In this document: positions 34,388 through 43,132 of the stretch, in pieces
Layout: every line of letters begins with the position of its first letter
Numbering within the stretch: the stretch's first letter is position 1
DNA from: an uncultured Chthonomonas sp.
GTDB lineage: Bacteria > Armatimonadota > Chthonomonadetes > Chthonomonadales > CAJBBX01
Reading direction: 5' to 3'
Assembly (NCBI GenBank): GCA_903951425.1
Contig: CAJBBX010000148.1
Coordinates: forward strand, 33,790-97,789
DNA: 64,000 nt
Made by a program: the position numbers and the translations under genes
The notes under the pieces: model-generated
Seen by the model: only the letters and a program-made list of their open reading frames with translations
What the model was told of the DNA's origin: nothing
Database searches by the model: none

Positions 34388-35524
34388 ATGGACAATCCGC
34401 AGCCCATCCCGTTCAACAGGGCCGACTTCGGACCCCGCGAGGATGCCTACGCCCTCGAGGCGCTCCGATCGGGCAAGACCTCCGGCGACGGCCCCTTCGG
34501 CAAACGCGCCGAGGCCCTGCTTGCGGAGGCGCTGGGCGCACCGCGCGTCCTCCTTACCACCTCCTGCACCCACGCCCTGGAGATGACCGCGTTACTGCTG
34601 GACCTGGAGCCCGGCGACGAGGTGATCGTCCCCTCATTCACCTTCGTCTCCACGGTCAACGCATTCGTGCTGCGCGGAGCCAGGCCGGTCTTCGTGGATG
34701 TCCGCGAGGACACGCTGAACCTCGATGAGCAGTTACTCGAGGAGGCGATCACCGACCGGACACGGGCCATCTACGTCGTCCACTACGCGGGTGTGGCCTG
34801 CGACATGGATCGGATCACTGCCATTGCGTCGGGCCGCGCCATCCCGGTCATCGAGGACAACGCCCACGGCGTCTTCGCCTCCTATCGCGGCAAACGCCTC
34901 GGTACGTTCGGCGCCGCGGCCACGCTGAGCTTCCACGAGACCAAGAACTACACCTGCGGCGAGGGTGGAGCGCTCATCCTGAACGACGCCGCCATGGTGG
35001 AGCGGGCAGAGATCATCCGCGAGAAGGGTACCAATCGGAGCCGTTTCCTGCGTGGCCAGGTGGACAAGTACACGTGGGTCGATGTGGGATCCAGCTACAT
35101 ACTGTCCGATGTGCTGGCCGGCGTGCTGCTGGCCCAGTTGGAGCGGCGCGAAGAGATCCGGCAGCGGCGCACGGCCATCTGGGAGCGCTACCATGCCGCG
35201 CTCTGGCTCTGGGCGCGCGCCAAGGGCGCCCTGCTGCCCACGGTGCCCGAGGAGTGCGGACAGGGCTACCACCTCTTCTACATCCTGATGCCGACGGCGA
35301 CGCAACGCAACGACGCGCTGGACAGCCTCCGGGCGCAGGGCATATCGGCCACGTTCCACTACCTGCCCTTGCACCTCTCGGACGTCGGCCGGAGCTACGG
35401 ATACATAGACGGCGATCTGCCTGTCACCGAGTCGGTCAGCGAGCGGCTTCTGCGGCTCCCGTTCTACAACGGCCTCACCGAGGCCGACCAGTGCCGCGTC
35501 ATCGCAGCGGTGGAGCGGCTATGA
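34388..35524 (+). CDS. wecE: dTDP-4-amino-4,6-dideoxygalactose transaminase (WecE/RffA type)
   Basis: 378 residues closely following the E. coli WecE pattern: SGDGPF, TTSCTHALEMTALLLDLEPGDE-like core, PSFTFVSTVNAFVLRGA, HYAGVACDMD, and the PLP lysine Lys186 in SFHETKNYT. IREKGTNRSRFLRGQVDKYTW-type sequence follows. It would aminate dTDP-4-keto-6-deoxyglucose with glutamate to give dTDP-4-amino-4,6-dideoxy-D-galactose. That substrate needs RmlA (present) and RmlB (not in this window). CGEGG replaces the common GGEGG turn. Confidence 0.93.
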   Translation: MDNPQPIPFNRADFGPREDAYALEALRSGKTSGDGPFGKRAEALLAEALGAPRVLLTTSCTHALEMTALLLDLEPGDEVIVPSFTFVSTVNAFVLRGARPVFVDVREDTLNLDEQLLEEAITDRTRAIYVVHYAGVACDMDRITAIASGRAIPVIEDNAHGVFASYRGKRLGTFGAAATLSFHETKNYTCGEGGALILNDAAMVERAEIIREKGTNRSRFLRGQVDKYTWVDVGSSYILSDVLAGVLLAQLERREEIRQRRTAIWERYHAALWLWARAKGALLPTVPEECGQGYHLFYILMPTATQRNDALDSLRAQGISATFHYLPLHLSDVGRSYGYIDGDLPVTESVSERLLRLPFYNGLTEADQCRVIAAVERL

Positions 35525-36372
35525 CGGCCCACTCACAGTGCGGTGCGCCGGGCGGTCATTACCTGAACCTCGGGTGCGGCCGCCGCTTCTCGCAGAACCC
35601 GGAGTGGACGAACATCGACCTGCGCTCGTCCCACGACCGCGTCATGGCCCACGATCTCGCCACCGGCATCCCGTTCCCGGACGGCACATACGACGCCGTC
35701 TACCACTCCAATATGCTGGAGCACCTCGACCGAGCGGCTGCCGAGAGGCTCCTGCGCGAGTGCTGCCGCGTGCTGAAGCCGGGCGGCCTCTGCCGCGTCG
35801 GCGTGCCCGACATGGAGGACATTGCCCGCGTCTACCTTGCCGAGTTGGAGAAGCGCGCCGCCGGCGGGTCCGCCAACCGGCACGAGTGGATGGTCATCGA
35901 GATGATCGACCAGATGGCGCGGCACGAGCCGGGCGGCGCCATGGCCGAGTACATACGGGGCCACGGACAGGCTGACGTGGAGTTCGCAGTCGAGCGGGCC
36001 GGCAACGTGGCGCGGCAGGTCGGCGCACGGGTCGAGACGCCGCAGGAGCCTCAGCCGCTGTCGCTGCGGGCTCGCCTGGGCAAGGCGCTGCGACGCTGGC
36101 TCTTGAGCGACCGCGAACTGCGCGCCATGCAGGTCGGCCTCTACCGTACGGGCGGAGAGCCTCACCTCTGGATGTACGACCGCTGCACCCTGGGAGCCTT
36201 GCTGAAGTCCTGCGGCTTCATCGACCTGAGCGTGCGCGAGTTCAACCAATCGGCCATTGCCGGGTGGGCCTCCCATGCCTTGGACGCCGACCCTGACGGC
36301 CGCGAACACGCACCCGACACGCTCTACATGGAGGCGCGCAAGCCCGGGAGCGCCTCCGGGTCCGCCGGGTAG
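35521..36372 (+). CDS. SAM-dependent methyltransferase (class I)
   Basis: 283 residues. The ATG at 35521 overlaps the wecE stop (ATGA); the frame is open far upstream but only as a shadow of wecE. Motif I NLGCGRRFS, then WTNIDLRSS, HSNMLEHLDRAAAERLLREC-like helix and RVLKPGGL identify a class I fold of the glycan-linked type. It probably methylates a sugar, perhaps to modify a chain end. The specificity is unknown. Confidence 0.85.
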   Translation: MTAHSQCGAPGGHYLNLGCGRRFSQNPEWTNIDLRSSHDRVMAHDLATGIPFPDGTYDAVYHSNMLEHLDRAAAERLLRECCRVLKPGGLCRVGVPDMEDIARVYLAELEKRAAGGSANRHEWMVIEMIDQMARHEPGGAMAEYIRGHGQADVEFAVERAGNVARQVGARVETPQEPQPLSLRARLGKALRRWLLSDRELRAMQVGLYRTGGEPHLWMYDRCTLGALLKSCGFIDLSVREFNQSAIAGWASHALDADPDGREHAPDTLYMEARKPGSASGSAG

Positions 36373-36374
36373 CC

Positions 36375-37604
36375 ATGCCGCACGCCCTGATCTTCAGCCC
36401 CAACAGCGCGGGACACCGGCAAGTCTACGTCTGCGTCATGGCCGACTGGTTCCTACGGCAGGGTTGCGAGGTCACCATGGCCGTGGGCCGTTCCGAGTCG
36501 GGCGTTCGGGCCGACCGCAACCCCATGATCGCCGCGGTTGCCGCGCGGCCAGGCGCCGCCGTCGTCGATCTGGGAGAGACCGGCGAGACCAACTGGACGC
36601 CCGGCTACTGGCTTCCTCGGCTGGCGGAGCTTGAGGCGCAGGCCAAGCCGGACTGGACCGTGCTGCCCACGGGCGACGATGCCCGGCACAGCCTGGCGGG
36701 CTTGGGCGCCGCGGGCCGGCCTCTGCGGACACGCCGCGCCGCGCTCTTCATCCGGGTGGACCACTACTACCGCCGCGACCTTAGCACGTTGCATCCGCTG
36801 CAGCGCCTCGGCCGTAGCGCGCGCTGGATGCAGCACAACCTGGCCGAACGGGCCTACTTCCGTGAGAAGGCGTGGAAGTCGCTGGGCCTCGACGCGGCCA
36901 TGTCGACGAATATCGATTTCCTGCGCGGTAGCCGCGATGCACGCTACCGGTACATGCCCGAGATGTACCGCGCCTTCGTGGAGCCTCTGCATGGGCCCGA
37001 TCCCGCCATGCAGTGCGCCGTGGAAGAGTGCCGTACGTTCCTGGCCGCGCACTCCGACAAGACGCCCATCGTATTCTTCGGCGGCAGGTACGCCCGACGC
37101 GGCTACGACGTGCTGCTCAAGCTCGTGGCGGAGGATGAGGGCTTCGTCTTCGCCGCCTCCGGCCGTCCGGCCGCCAACCAGGCGTACCGGTTCGACCCGG
37201 ATCCGCTCCGCAGTCGCTTGCAGGCAGAGGGGCGCGTCTGGGAGGCCGAGACGCCGTTCGTGGCCGTGAACCCGCTCGTCGACCTGCTCTATGGTGCCGC
37301 ACCCTTCGTGTTGTTGCCCTACACCGAGCAGTACTGCCTGACAGGCACGTTGGTCGAGGCTGTCGCGCTGGGCAAGCCCGTGCTGGCGCCCGACATCGGC
37401 TGGATGGGCGCCCGCATCCGCGAACACGGCATCGGGCTCACCTATCGCCACCGCGACCTGGGCGATCTCCGCACCAAACTGGCCCAGCTTCAGGCAGACC
37501 CGACGCCCTACGCGGCCCGCGCCGCCGCCTTTGGCCGCGAGTTCCAGCGCGACCGCGTGGACGCCGCGCTGGCGGCTGTCTTCGGGGACGTTTCCCATGC
37601 GTGA
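36375..37604 (+). CDS. Glycosyltransferase, GT-B fold
   Basis: 409 residues. N-terminal HALIFSPNSAGHRQVYV, then a donor-site half with VFFGGRYARRGYDVLL, LPYTEQYCLTGTLVEAVALGKPVL and DIGWMGARI. The pattern of a conserved Glu in LVEAVALGKPV fits GT-B enzymes. It starts two bases after the methyltransferase stop and overlaps the next gene by eight bases. The sugar is unknown. Confidence 0.75.
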   Translation: MPHALIFSPNSAGHRQVYVCVMADWFLRQGCEVTMAVGRSESGVRADRNPMIAAVAARPGAAVVDLGETGETNWTPGYWLPRLAELEAQAKPDWTVLPTGDDARHSLAGLGAAGRPLRTRRAALFIRVDHYYRRDLSTLHPLQRLGRSARWMQHNLAERAYFREKAWKSLGLDAAMSTNIDFLRGSRDARYRYMPEMYRAFVEPLHGPDPAMQCAVEECRTFLAAHSDKTPIVFFGGRYARRGYDVLLKLVAEDEGFVFAASGRPAANQAYRFDPDPLRSRLQAEGRVWEAETPFVAVNPLVDLLYGAAPFVLLPYTEQYCLTGTLVEAVALGKPVLAPDIGWMGARIREHGIGLTYRHRDLGDLRTKLAQLQADPTPYAARAAAFGREFQRDRVDAALAAVFGDVSHA

Positions 37605-38610
37605 GGGCGTCAACCCGGGCATGGCATCGGGGCCGCTGGGCCCGACGCTGAACCACCGGATTATCATCCCGATCTACATCCCGGAGACCACGGGCTACTT
37701 CAGCCGGGCTCTGGAGGTGCTGGATCTCTGCCTCGCGTCGCTGCGGAAGACCGTGCAGGGCCGCGCCGCCGTGAGCCTCGTCATCAACGGCGCCTGCCCG
37801 GAGTGCCGGGCCCTGGTGGAGCGCGAGAGCGGGGGCGGGTGGATCGATCGTACCGTCTTCAACTCGGTGAACGTGGGCCGCGTCAATGCCATGGTGGCCG
37901 AGGCGCGGTCGGCCCACGAGGCGCTCATCACGCTGGCCGACGCCGACGCCCTCTTCCGCGAGGGTTGGCTCCAGGCCGTGGAGCAGCTCTTCGCGGCCTT
38001 CCCCGAGTGCGGTTTCGCTGCGCCGCTACCGCATCCCGTCATGTACCGGCGCCACGCGCTCAGTACGCTCTTCGGCGCCTGGGTCGGCGGCCTGCTCTCC
38101 GAGGCAAAGGTCGTGGATGACGCCGACCTGGACCGGTTCGCCCGCAGCACGGCCAACCCCGACTGCTTCGGCCCCGTGGACCGCGCTTCGCAGGTCATCG
38201 TGAGGCGGAACGGGTATACCGCCTGTGTGGGCGCGGGCCACTTCGTCTGCACGCTCCGCTACGAGGCAGTGCGCACGCTGCGTCCCATGCCGACGCCGCA
38301 GATCATGGGGCCGCCCGCCAACGAGCGGCTGGACCTTCCACCTGATATGTACGGCTTCTGGCGGCTCTCCACCACGAAGGCGTACGTGGACCATATGGGC
38401 AACGTGCCCGAGCCCTGGATGGGCGATCTGGTGAAGCGGCTACCCGAGCCCGACGTCGCGCCGGGCGGCAGTGCGGAGATCGCCCCGTACCGGCAACCAG
38501 TGGCGTCGGCGCTGGACTGGGCCATTCGCCGCCGGGTCGGCGACCTGTTGGGCCGCCGGCTGGCCCGCAAACGCCGCCTCTGTGCGGCACGAGGGGAGGG
38601 CAGATCATGA
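37597..38610 (+). CDS. Glycosyltransferase, GT2-like (GT-A fold)
   Basis: 337 residues from the ATG at 37597. IIIPIYIPETTGYF at the start, then NVGRVNAMVAEARSAHEALITLADADALF, in which DADA stands for the DxD metal motif, and a W-G-rich middle (GYTACVGAGHFVCT). This is the layout of GT2 enzymes. The frame is open for 22 codons upstream, inside the previous gene. No membrane anchor is evident. Confidence 0.72.
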   Translation: MREGVNPGMASGPLGPTLNHRIIIPIYIPETTGYFSRALEVLDLCLASLRKTVQGRAAVSLVINGACPECRALVERESGGGWIDRTVFNSVNVGRVNAMVAEARSAHEALITLADADALFREGWLQAVEQLFAAFPECGFAAPLPHPVMYRRHALSTLFGAWVGGLLSEAKVVDDADLDRFARSTANPDCFGPVDRASQVIVRRNGYTACVGAGHFVCTLRYEAVRTLRPMPTPQIMGPPANERLDLPPDMYGFWRLSTTKAYVDHMGNVPEPWMGDLVKRLPEPDVAPGGSAEIAPYRQPVASALDWAIRRRVGDLLGRRLARKRRLCAARGEGRS

Positions 38611-39617
38611 AGCCGGGTGGATGCTGGATCATCGCCGAGGTGGCGCAGGCCCACGACGGCAGCCTGGGCGCGGCCCACGCCTACATCGACGCCGCGGTCC
38701 GGGCGGGCGCCGACGCCGTCAAGTTCCAGACCCACATCGCCGCCGCCGAGAGCACGCCCGGCGAGCCCTGGCGCGTAAAGTTCAGCAAGCAGGACGGAAC
38801 GCGCTTCGAGTACTGGCAACGGATGCAGTTCACCGAGCCGCAGTGGCACGGCCTGAAGCAGCACGCCGACGAGGCGGGCATCGCATTCCTCAGTTCGCCC
38901 TTCTCCATGCAGGCCGTGGAGCTCCTGTCCCGCGTTGGAGTGGCGGCATGGAAGGTGGCCAGCGGCGAGGTGAGCAACACGGAGATGCTCCGGGCCATGT
39001 GCGTCGGCGGCCTGCCCGTGATCCTCTCCTCCGGCATGAGCCCCCTCTCCGAGTTGGACGGTGCCGTGGATGTCGTGCGGACGTCGGGTTGCGACCTGAC
39101 CGTGCTGCAGTGCACCAGCGCCTACCCGTGCCCGCCCGAGCGCGTGGGCCTCAACATGCTGGCGGCGCTCCGCGAGCGCTACGGCTGCAAGGTGGGCCTC
39201 TCGGACCATACCGGCGCCATCTGGTCGCCGGTGGCGGCCGCGGCCCTGGGCGCCGACGTGCTGGAGGTGCACATCACCTTCAGCCGCCAGTGCTTCGGCC
39301 CCGACGTGCCCGCGTCGCTCACGCTGGAGGAGTTGCGCATGATGGTAGAGGGCGTCCGCGCCGTCGAGCGGCTTCGGGCGGCTACGGTGGACAAGGACGG
39401 CGTGGCGCTTGAGCTTGAGCCGCTCCGCAAGCTCTTCACCAAGAGCGCCGTAGCGACGCGCGACCTGCCCGCCGGCGCCGTCCTGGCGGTCGGGATGCTG
39501 GCCGCCAAGAAGCCCGGATCCGGCATTCCCGCCGACCGGATACCCGAACTGCTCGGCCGCCGCCTGAGGTGCGCCGTGGCAGCCGACACGCTGTTAAGGG
39601 AGGATGACCTTGAGTGA
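38607..39617 (+). CDS. neuB: N-acetylneuraminate-type synthase (NeuB family)
   Basis: 336 residues. The TIM-barrel synthase domain opens with WIIAEVAQAHDGSLGAAH and contains GADAVKFQTH, SSPFSMQAVELL, KVASGEVSN, LSSGM, LQCTSAYPCPPERV and GLSDHT. An antifreeze-like SAF domain ends the protein (GAVLAVGMLAAKKPGSGIP). It condenses phosphoenolpyruvate with a 2-acetamido hexose to give a nine-carbon acid. The ATG overlaps the previous stop (ATGA) behind GGGAGGG. neuC and neuA follow. Confidence 0.92.
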   Translation: MKPGGCWIIAEVAQAHDGSLGAAHAYIDAAVRAGADAVKFQTHIAAAESTPGEPWRVKFSKQDGTRFEYWQRMQFTEPQWHGLKQHADEAGIAFLSSPFSMQAVELLSRVGVAAWKVASGEVSNTEMLRAMCVGGLPVILSSGMSPLSELDGAVDVVRTSGCDLTVLQCTSAYPCPPERVGLNMLAALRERYGCKVGLSDHTGAIWSPVAAAALGADVLEVHITFSRQCFGPDVPASLTLEELRMMVEGVRAVERLRAATVDKDGVALELEPLRKLFTKSAVATRDLPAGAVLAVGMLAAKKPGSGIPADRIPELLGRRLRCAVAADTLLREDDLE

Positions 39618-40785
39618 CAGGCCTCGGCGCGTCTGCGTCGTGCTGGTGGACCGGGCCAACTACGGCCGCCTGAAGCCCGTGATCGGCGCCATCGATGAGC
39701 GTCCCGACCTGGAGTTGCAGATCCTGGCGGCGGGCACCATGGTGCTGGAGCGGTTCGGGCAGCCCGTGGATGTGGTCCGCCGGGACGGCTTCCGCGTGGA
39801 CGGCGAGGCCTACATCGAGGTCGAGGGGTCCACTCCCGCCACCATGGCCAAGTCCGTGGGGCTGGGCGTCATCGAGTTCGCCGGCGAGTTCCAGCGGCTC
39901 AAGCCCGACGTAGTGCTGCTCATCGGCGACCGGTACGAGGCGCTGGCGGCGGCCATCGCGGCGGCCTACATGAACCTCTGCGTGGCGCACATCCAGGGCG
40001 GCGAGGTCTCGGGTTCCATCGACGAGAGCGCACGCCACGCCATCACCAAGTTCGCCCAGTTCCACTTCCCCAGCACCCGGCGGTCGGCCGAATACATCGT
40101 GCGCATGGGCGAGCGGCCCGCATCGGTCCTGGCCATCGGTTGCCCGAGCAGCGATATCGCCCGCGTGATGGACCGCTCCCTGCCGCCCGAGGTGCTGAAC
40201 GCCCGGGGAGGCGGCGGCGCCATCGACCCGGCGCACCCCTTCCTCCTCGTCATCTTCCACCCGACCACCACCGAGTATGGCGGCGAGCGCGCGCAGATGG
40301 AACAGATGCTGGAGGCGCTGCGCCGGATCGCCATGCCCACCGTGCTGCTCTGGCCGAACATCGATGCCGGGTCCGACCATGTGAGCAAGGCGGTCCGCGT
40401 CTTTCGCGACCGGGAGAAGCCGGCCTGGCTCCGCACGCTGGTGAACCTGACGCCGGAGAACTACCTCAAAGTGCTGGCCAACACGGCCTGTGCCGTAGGC
40501 AACTCCAGCAGCTTCGTGCGCGATGCGGGCTACTTCGGCACGCCCGTGGCCCTGGTGGGGGCGCGGCAGCACGGCCGCGAGACCGACCGGCACGTCACGC
40601 GCGTCGCGCCCGTAGCCGACGACATCGAGGCAGTCATCCGGGCGCAACTTGCCGCAGGCCGGTACGAGCCCAGCACGCTCTACGGCGACGGCCACGCCGC
40701 CGAGCGCATCGCCCGGAAGCTGGCCGAGCTGGAGCCCTACGTGCAGAAGCGGCTCGACTACATCCACGACGAGGTCTCCGGGTGA
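39610..40785 (+). CDS. neuC: Hydrolysing UDP-GlcNAc 2-epimerase (NeuC family)
   Basis: About 391 residues. VDRANYGRLKPVIGAI at the start, LIGDRYEALAAAIAA, HIQGGEVSGSIDESARHAITKF-type sequence, FHPTTTEYG, NSSSFVRDAGYFGTPV and GRETDRHV are NeuC/LegG hallmarks. It would release ManNAc (or a related sugar) from UDP-GlcNAc for NeuB. I prefer TTG 39610, six bases after GGAGG, because the ATG at 39604 directly abuts the ribosome site. Confidence 0.92.
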   Translation: MSDRPRRVCVVLVDRANYGRLKPVIGAIDERPDLELQILAAGTMVLERFGQPVDVVRRDGFRVDGEAYIEVEGSTPATMAKSVGLGVIEFAGEFQRLKPDVVLLIGDRYEALAAAIAAAYMNLCVAHIQGGEVSGSIDESARHAITKFAQFHFPSTRRSAEYIVRMGERPASVLAIGCPSSDIARVMDRSLPPEVLNARGGGGAIDPAHPFLLVIFHPTTTEYGGERAQMEQMLEALRRIAMPTVLLWPNIDAGSDHVSKAVRVFRDREKPAWLRTLVNLTPENYLKVLANTACAVGNSSSFVRDAGYFGTPVALVGARQHGRETDRHVTRVAPVADDIEAVIRAQLAAGRYEPSTLYGDGHAAERIARKLAELEPYVQKRLDYIHDEVSG

Positions 40786-41483
40786 GGGTGCTGGGCATCG
40801 TCACGGCGCGGGGCGGCTCCAAGGGCATCCCGCACAAGAACATCGTGCCCGTGGCCGGCCGTCCGCTGCTCGCCTATACGGCACAGGCGGCGCTGGCATC
40901 GAGCGCTCTGAGCCGTACCGTTCTCTCCACCGACGATGAGGCCATCGCCGAGGTCGGGCGCGCCTGCGGTCTGGACGTGCCCTTTTTGCGGCCGGCTGAG
41001 TTGGCTCGCGACGACACGCCGACCATCCCCGTTCTGCAAGACGTGGTGCGGCGGCTGGAGGCCCAGGGCGACCGCTACGACGCCGTCCTGACGCTGCAGC
41101 CGACGAACCCGCTGCGCTTGCCGTCCGACATCGACGGCGCCGCCGACCTGCTGGAGCGGACGGGTGCCGACTCCGTCATCTCGTTCGTCGATACCGGCGA
41201 GCGGCATCCGGCGCGGATGAAGTTCATCGACCCCGACGGGCGCGTCATCGACCCGCCGTTCGCCGAGGCCTTCGAGGGGCAGCGGCGGCAGGACCTGCCG
41301 AAGCTCTTCCTGCGCGACGGCTCGATCTACCTCACCCGTTGCGACGTACTCATGGAGCGATGCTCGCTCAAGGGCGACGACTGCCGCGCCTGGCTCATGC
41401 CCGAGGACCGCTCCTGCAACGTCGACACGCCCTTCGACCTGTTCCTGGTGGAACAGCTGCTCAGGTACCATGGCATCGCCTGA
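40782..41483 (+). CDS. neuA: CMP-nonulosonate (acylneuraminate) cytidylyltransferase (NeuA family)
   Basis: 233 residues from a GTG that overlaps the neuC stop (GTGA). The start GIVTARGGSKGIPHKNIVPVAG is diagnostic, as are LSTDDEAIAEVGRA, PFLRPAELARDDTP and LQPTNPLR. It couples the nine-carbon acid to CMP for transfer to the glycan. The frame upstream to 40140 is a shadow of neuC. Confidence 0.93.
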   Translation: MRVLGIVTARGGSKGIPHKNIVPVAGRPLLAYTAQAALASSALSRTVLSTDDEAIAEVGRACGLDVPFLRPAELARDDTPTIPVLQDVVRRLEAQGDRYDAVLTLQPTNPLRLPSDIDGAADLLERTGADSVISFVDTGERHPARMKFIDPDGRVIDPPFAEAFEGQRRQDLPKLFLRDGSIYLTRCDVLMERCSLKGDDCRAWLMPEDRSCNVDTPFDLFLVEQLLRYHGIA

Positions 41484-42435
41484 CCTTTGCATCGTCGTGG
41501 CTGAGGCGGGCGGGTTCAGCCCCGCCGCCGCCGAGAGGCTGCGCGGCCTGGGTCATGTCGTCTTCGCCGACGCCGACCGGGCTGAGCTGGCGACCCTTGT
41601 GCGCAACGCCGACGTGCTCTGGGTGCGCCTGCGGCACTGGATCGACGCCGACCTGATGGCCGCCGCGCCGAGGCTGCGGGCCATCGTCTCGCCGACGACC
41701 GGCCTCAACCATATCGACCTCGACGAGGCGGCGCGGCGGGGAGTGGCCGTGCTCTCGCTACGCGGCGAGACGGAGTTCCTGCGCACCGTGCGCGCCACCG
41801 CGGAGCATACCGTGGCGCTGCTGCTCGCGCTGGTTCGCCGCCTGCCCGCGGCGTGCGTACATGTCCGGGAGGGCGGCTGGAACCGCGACGCGTTCCGTGG
41901 CGGCGAGCTTTACGGCAAGACCGCCGGCGTCGTGGGCTATGGGCGGCTCGGACGCATCGTGGCGGGGTACCTGGGCGCCTTCGGCATGCGGGTCTTGGCG
42001 ACTGACCCGCGGGTGAGGCCCGACGAAGTCGAGCCCGGCGTCGAGCTCGTCCCGCTGGCCCGGCTCCTGTCCGACGCTGACGTGGTGACGGTGCACGTCA
42101 ACCTGACAGCAGCAGCAAAGGGCTTCTTCGGCGCCGAGCATCTGTACGCCATGAAGCCGGGGGCCCTGTTGGTGAACACTGCCCGCGGCGAGCTACTGGA
42201 CGAGGCGGCGCTCCTCGCGGCGCTGGAGCAGGGGCGGCTGGCCGGCGCCGCGTTGGATGTGCTGGCCGACGAACTGAGCGGCGGCATGAGCAGGCACCCG
42301 CTGGTCGAGTACGCCCGGACGCACGACAACATGATCATCACGCCGCATATCGGCGGCGCCACGCGGGAATCGATGGAGAACACGGAGACCTTCATGGCCG
42401 GGCGACTGGCGGAGTTCCTGCATGGGCCTGGCTAG
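41470..42435 (+). CDS. D-isomer 2-hydroxyacid dehydrogenase
   Basis: 321 residues. The NAD-binding domain has VVGYGRLGRIVAGYL and the catalytic triad region shows Arg in NTARGELLDEAALL, Glu in the DVLADELSGG part and His in ITPHIGGAT. Family members oxidise 3-phosphoglycerate or reduce 2-keto acids. It overlaps neuA by 14 bases, so its role may be in making or modifying the nonulosonate or a lactate-like side group. That link is inference; the substrate is unknown. Confidence 0.85.
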   Translation: MASPDLCIVVAEAGGFSPAAAERLRGLGHVVFADADRAELATLVRNADVLWVRLRHWIDADLMAAAPRLRAIVSPTTGLNHIDLDEAARRGVAVLSLRGETEFLRTVRATAEHTVALLLALVRRLPAACVHVREGGWNRDAFRGGELYGKTAGVVGYGRLGRIVAGYLGAFGMRVLATDPRVRPDEVEPGVELVPLARLLSDADVVTVHVNLTAAAKGFFGAEHLYAMKPGALLVNTARGELLDEAALLAALEQGRLAGAALDVLADELSGGMSRHPLVEYARTHDNMIITPHIGGATRESMENTETFMAGRLAEFLHGPG

Positions 42436-43132
42436 CCGCATCCGACGGCTGCGCGACATGGAGCCCGAGTTCGGCTGGTGGCACGTGGCCTGCAACATGG
42501 CCCGCGTGCGCTGGCTCGCTGCCTGGGGCCTCAAGCGCGGGCGTGCCATGACGCGCTGCGGGTCCGGCCTGCTGGCGGCGCCCTCGTCGCTGGTGTTGCG
42601 CGGCCGCAACTCGGCCATCGAGATGGGCCCGAACGGCGTACTGGCGGCCCATGCGGTGCTGGTGGCACAGCGGCACAAGCCCTGGAACGATGCCGGCGCG
42701 CGCATCATCCTCGGCGATAAGGTGGAGATCAAGGAGGGCGCCCGCGTCACCGCCCGGTCGGGCCTCATCCGCATGGGCGACGACGTGGCCGTGGGTATGC
42801 GCTGCACGATCAACTGCGGGAGCGACGAACTGACCATCGGCAACCACGTCCGCATCGCACAGGATGCCTACATCACTACCATGAACCATGACATCTCGCG
42901 CACCGACACCACCATCGCCTATCAGGGCGTCACGCACCAGCCGGTGACCATCGAGGACGACGTCTGGATCGCCACGCGGGTCATCATCCTGCCGGGCGTA
43001 CGCGTGGGGAAGGGGAGCGTGCTGGGCGCCGGGGCCGTGGTGACGCACGACATCCCGCCCTACTCGGTGGCCGCGGGCGTGCCGGCGCGGGTTCTTCGGT
43101 CGCGGCTACCCGGCGAGGCGCCCGCCCCATGA
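42422..43132 (+). CDS. Left-handed beta-helix acyltransferase (maltose O-acetyltransferase-like)
   Basis: 236 residues. Hexapeptide repeats run from about residue 60, with MRCTINCGSDELTIGNHVRI, the loop His in TTMNHDISRTD, EDDVWIATRVIILPGVRVGKG and GAGAVVTHDIPPYSVAAGVPARV-type end. It would transfer an acetyl group to a sugar. The ATG lies 14 bases inside the dehydrogenase gene, and its stop overlaps the next start. Confidence 0.88.
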   Translation: MGLASRIRRLRDMEPEFGWWHVACNMARVRWLAAWGLKRGRAMTRCGSGLLAAPSSLVLRGRNSAIEMGPNGVLAAHAVLVAQRHKPWNDAGARIILGDKVEIKEGARVTARSGLIRMGDDVAVGMRCTINCGSDELTIGNHVRIAQDAYITTMNHDISRTDTTIAYQGVTHQPVTIEDDVWIATRVIILPGVRVGKGSVLGAGAVVTHDIPPYSVAAGVPARVLRSRLPGEAPAP

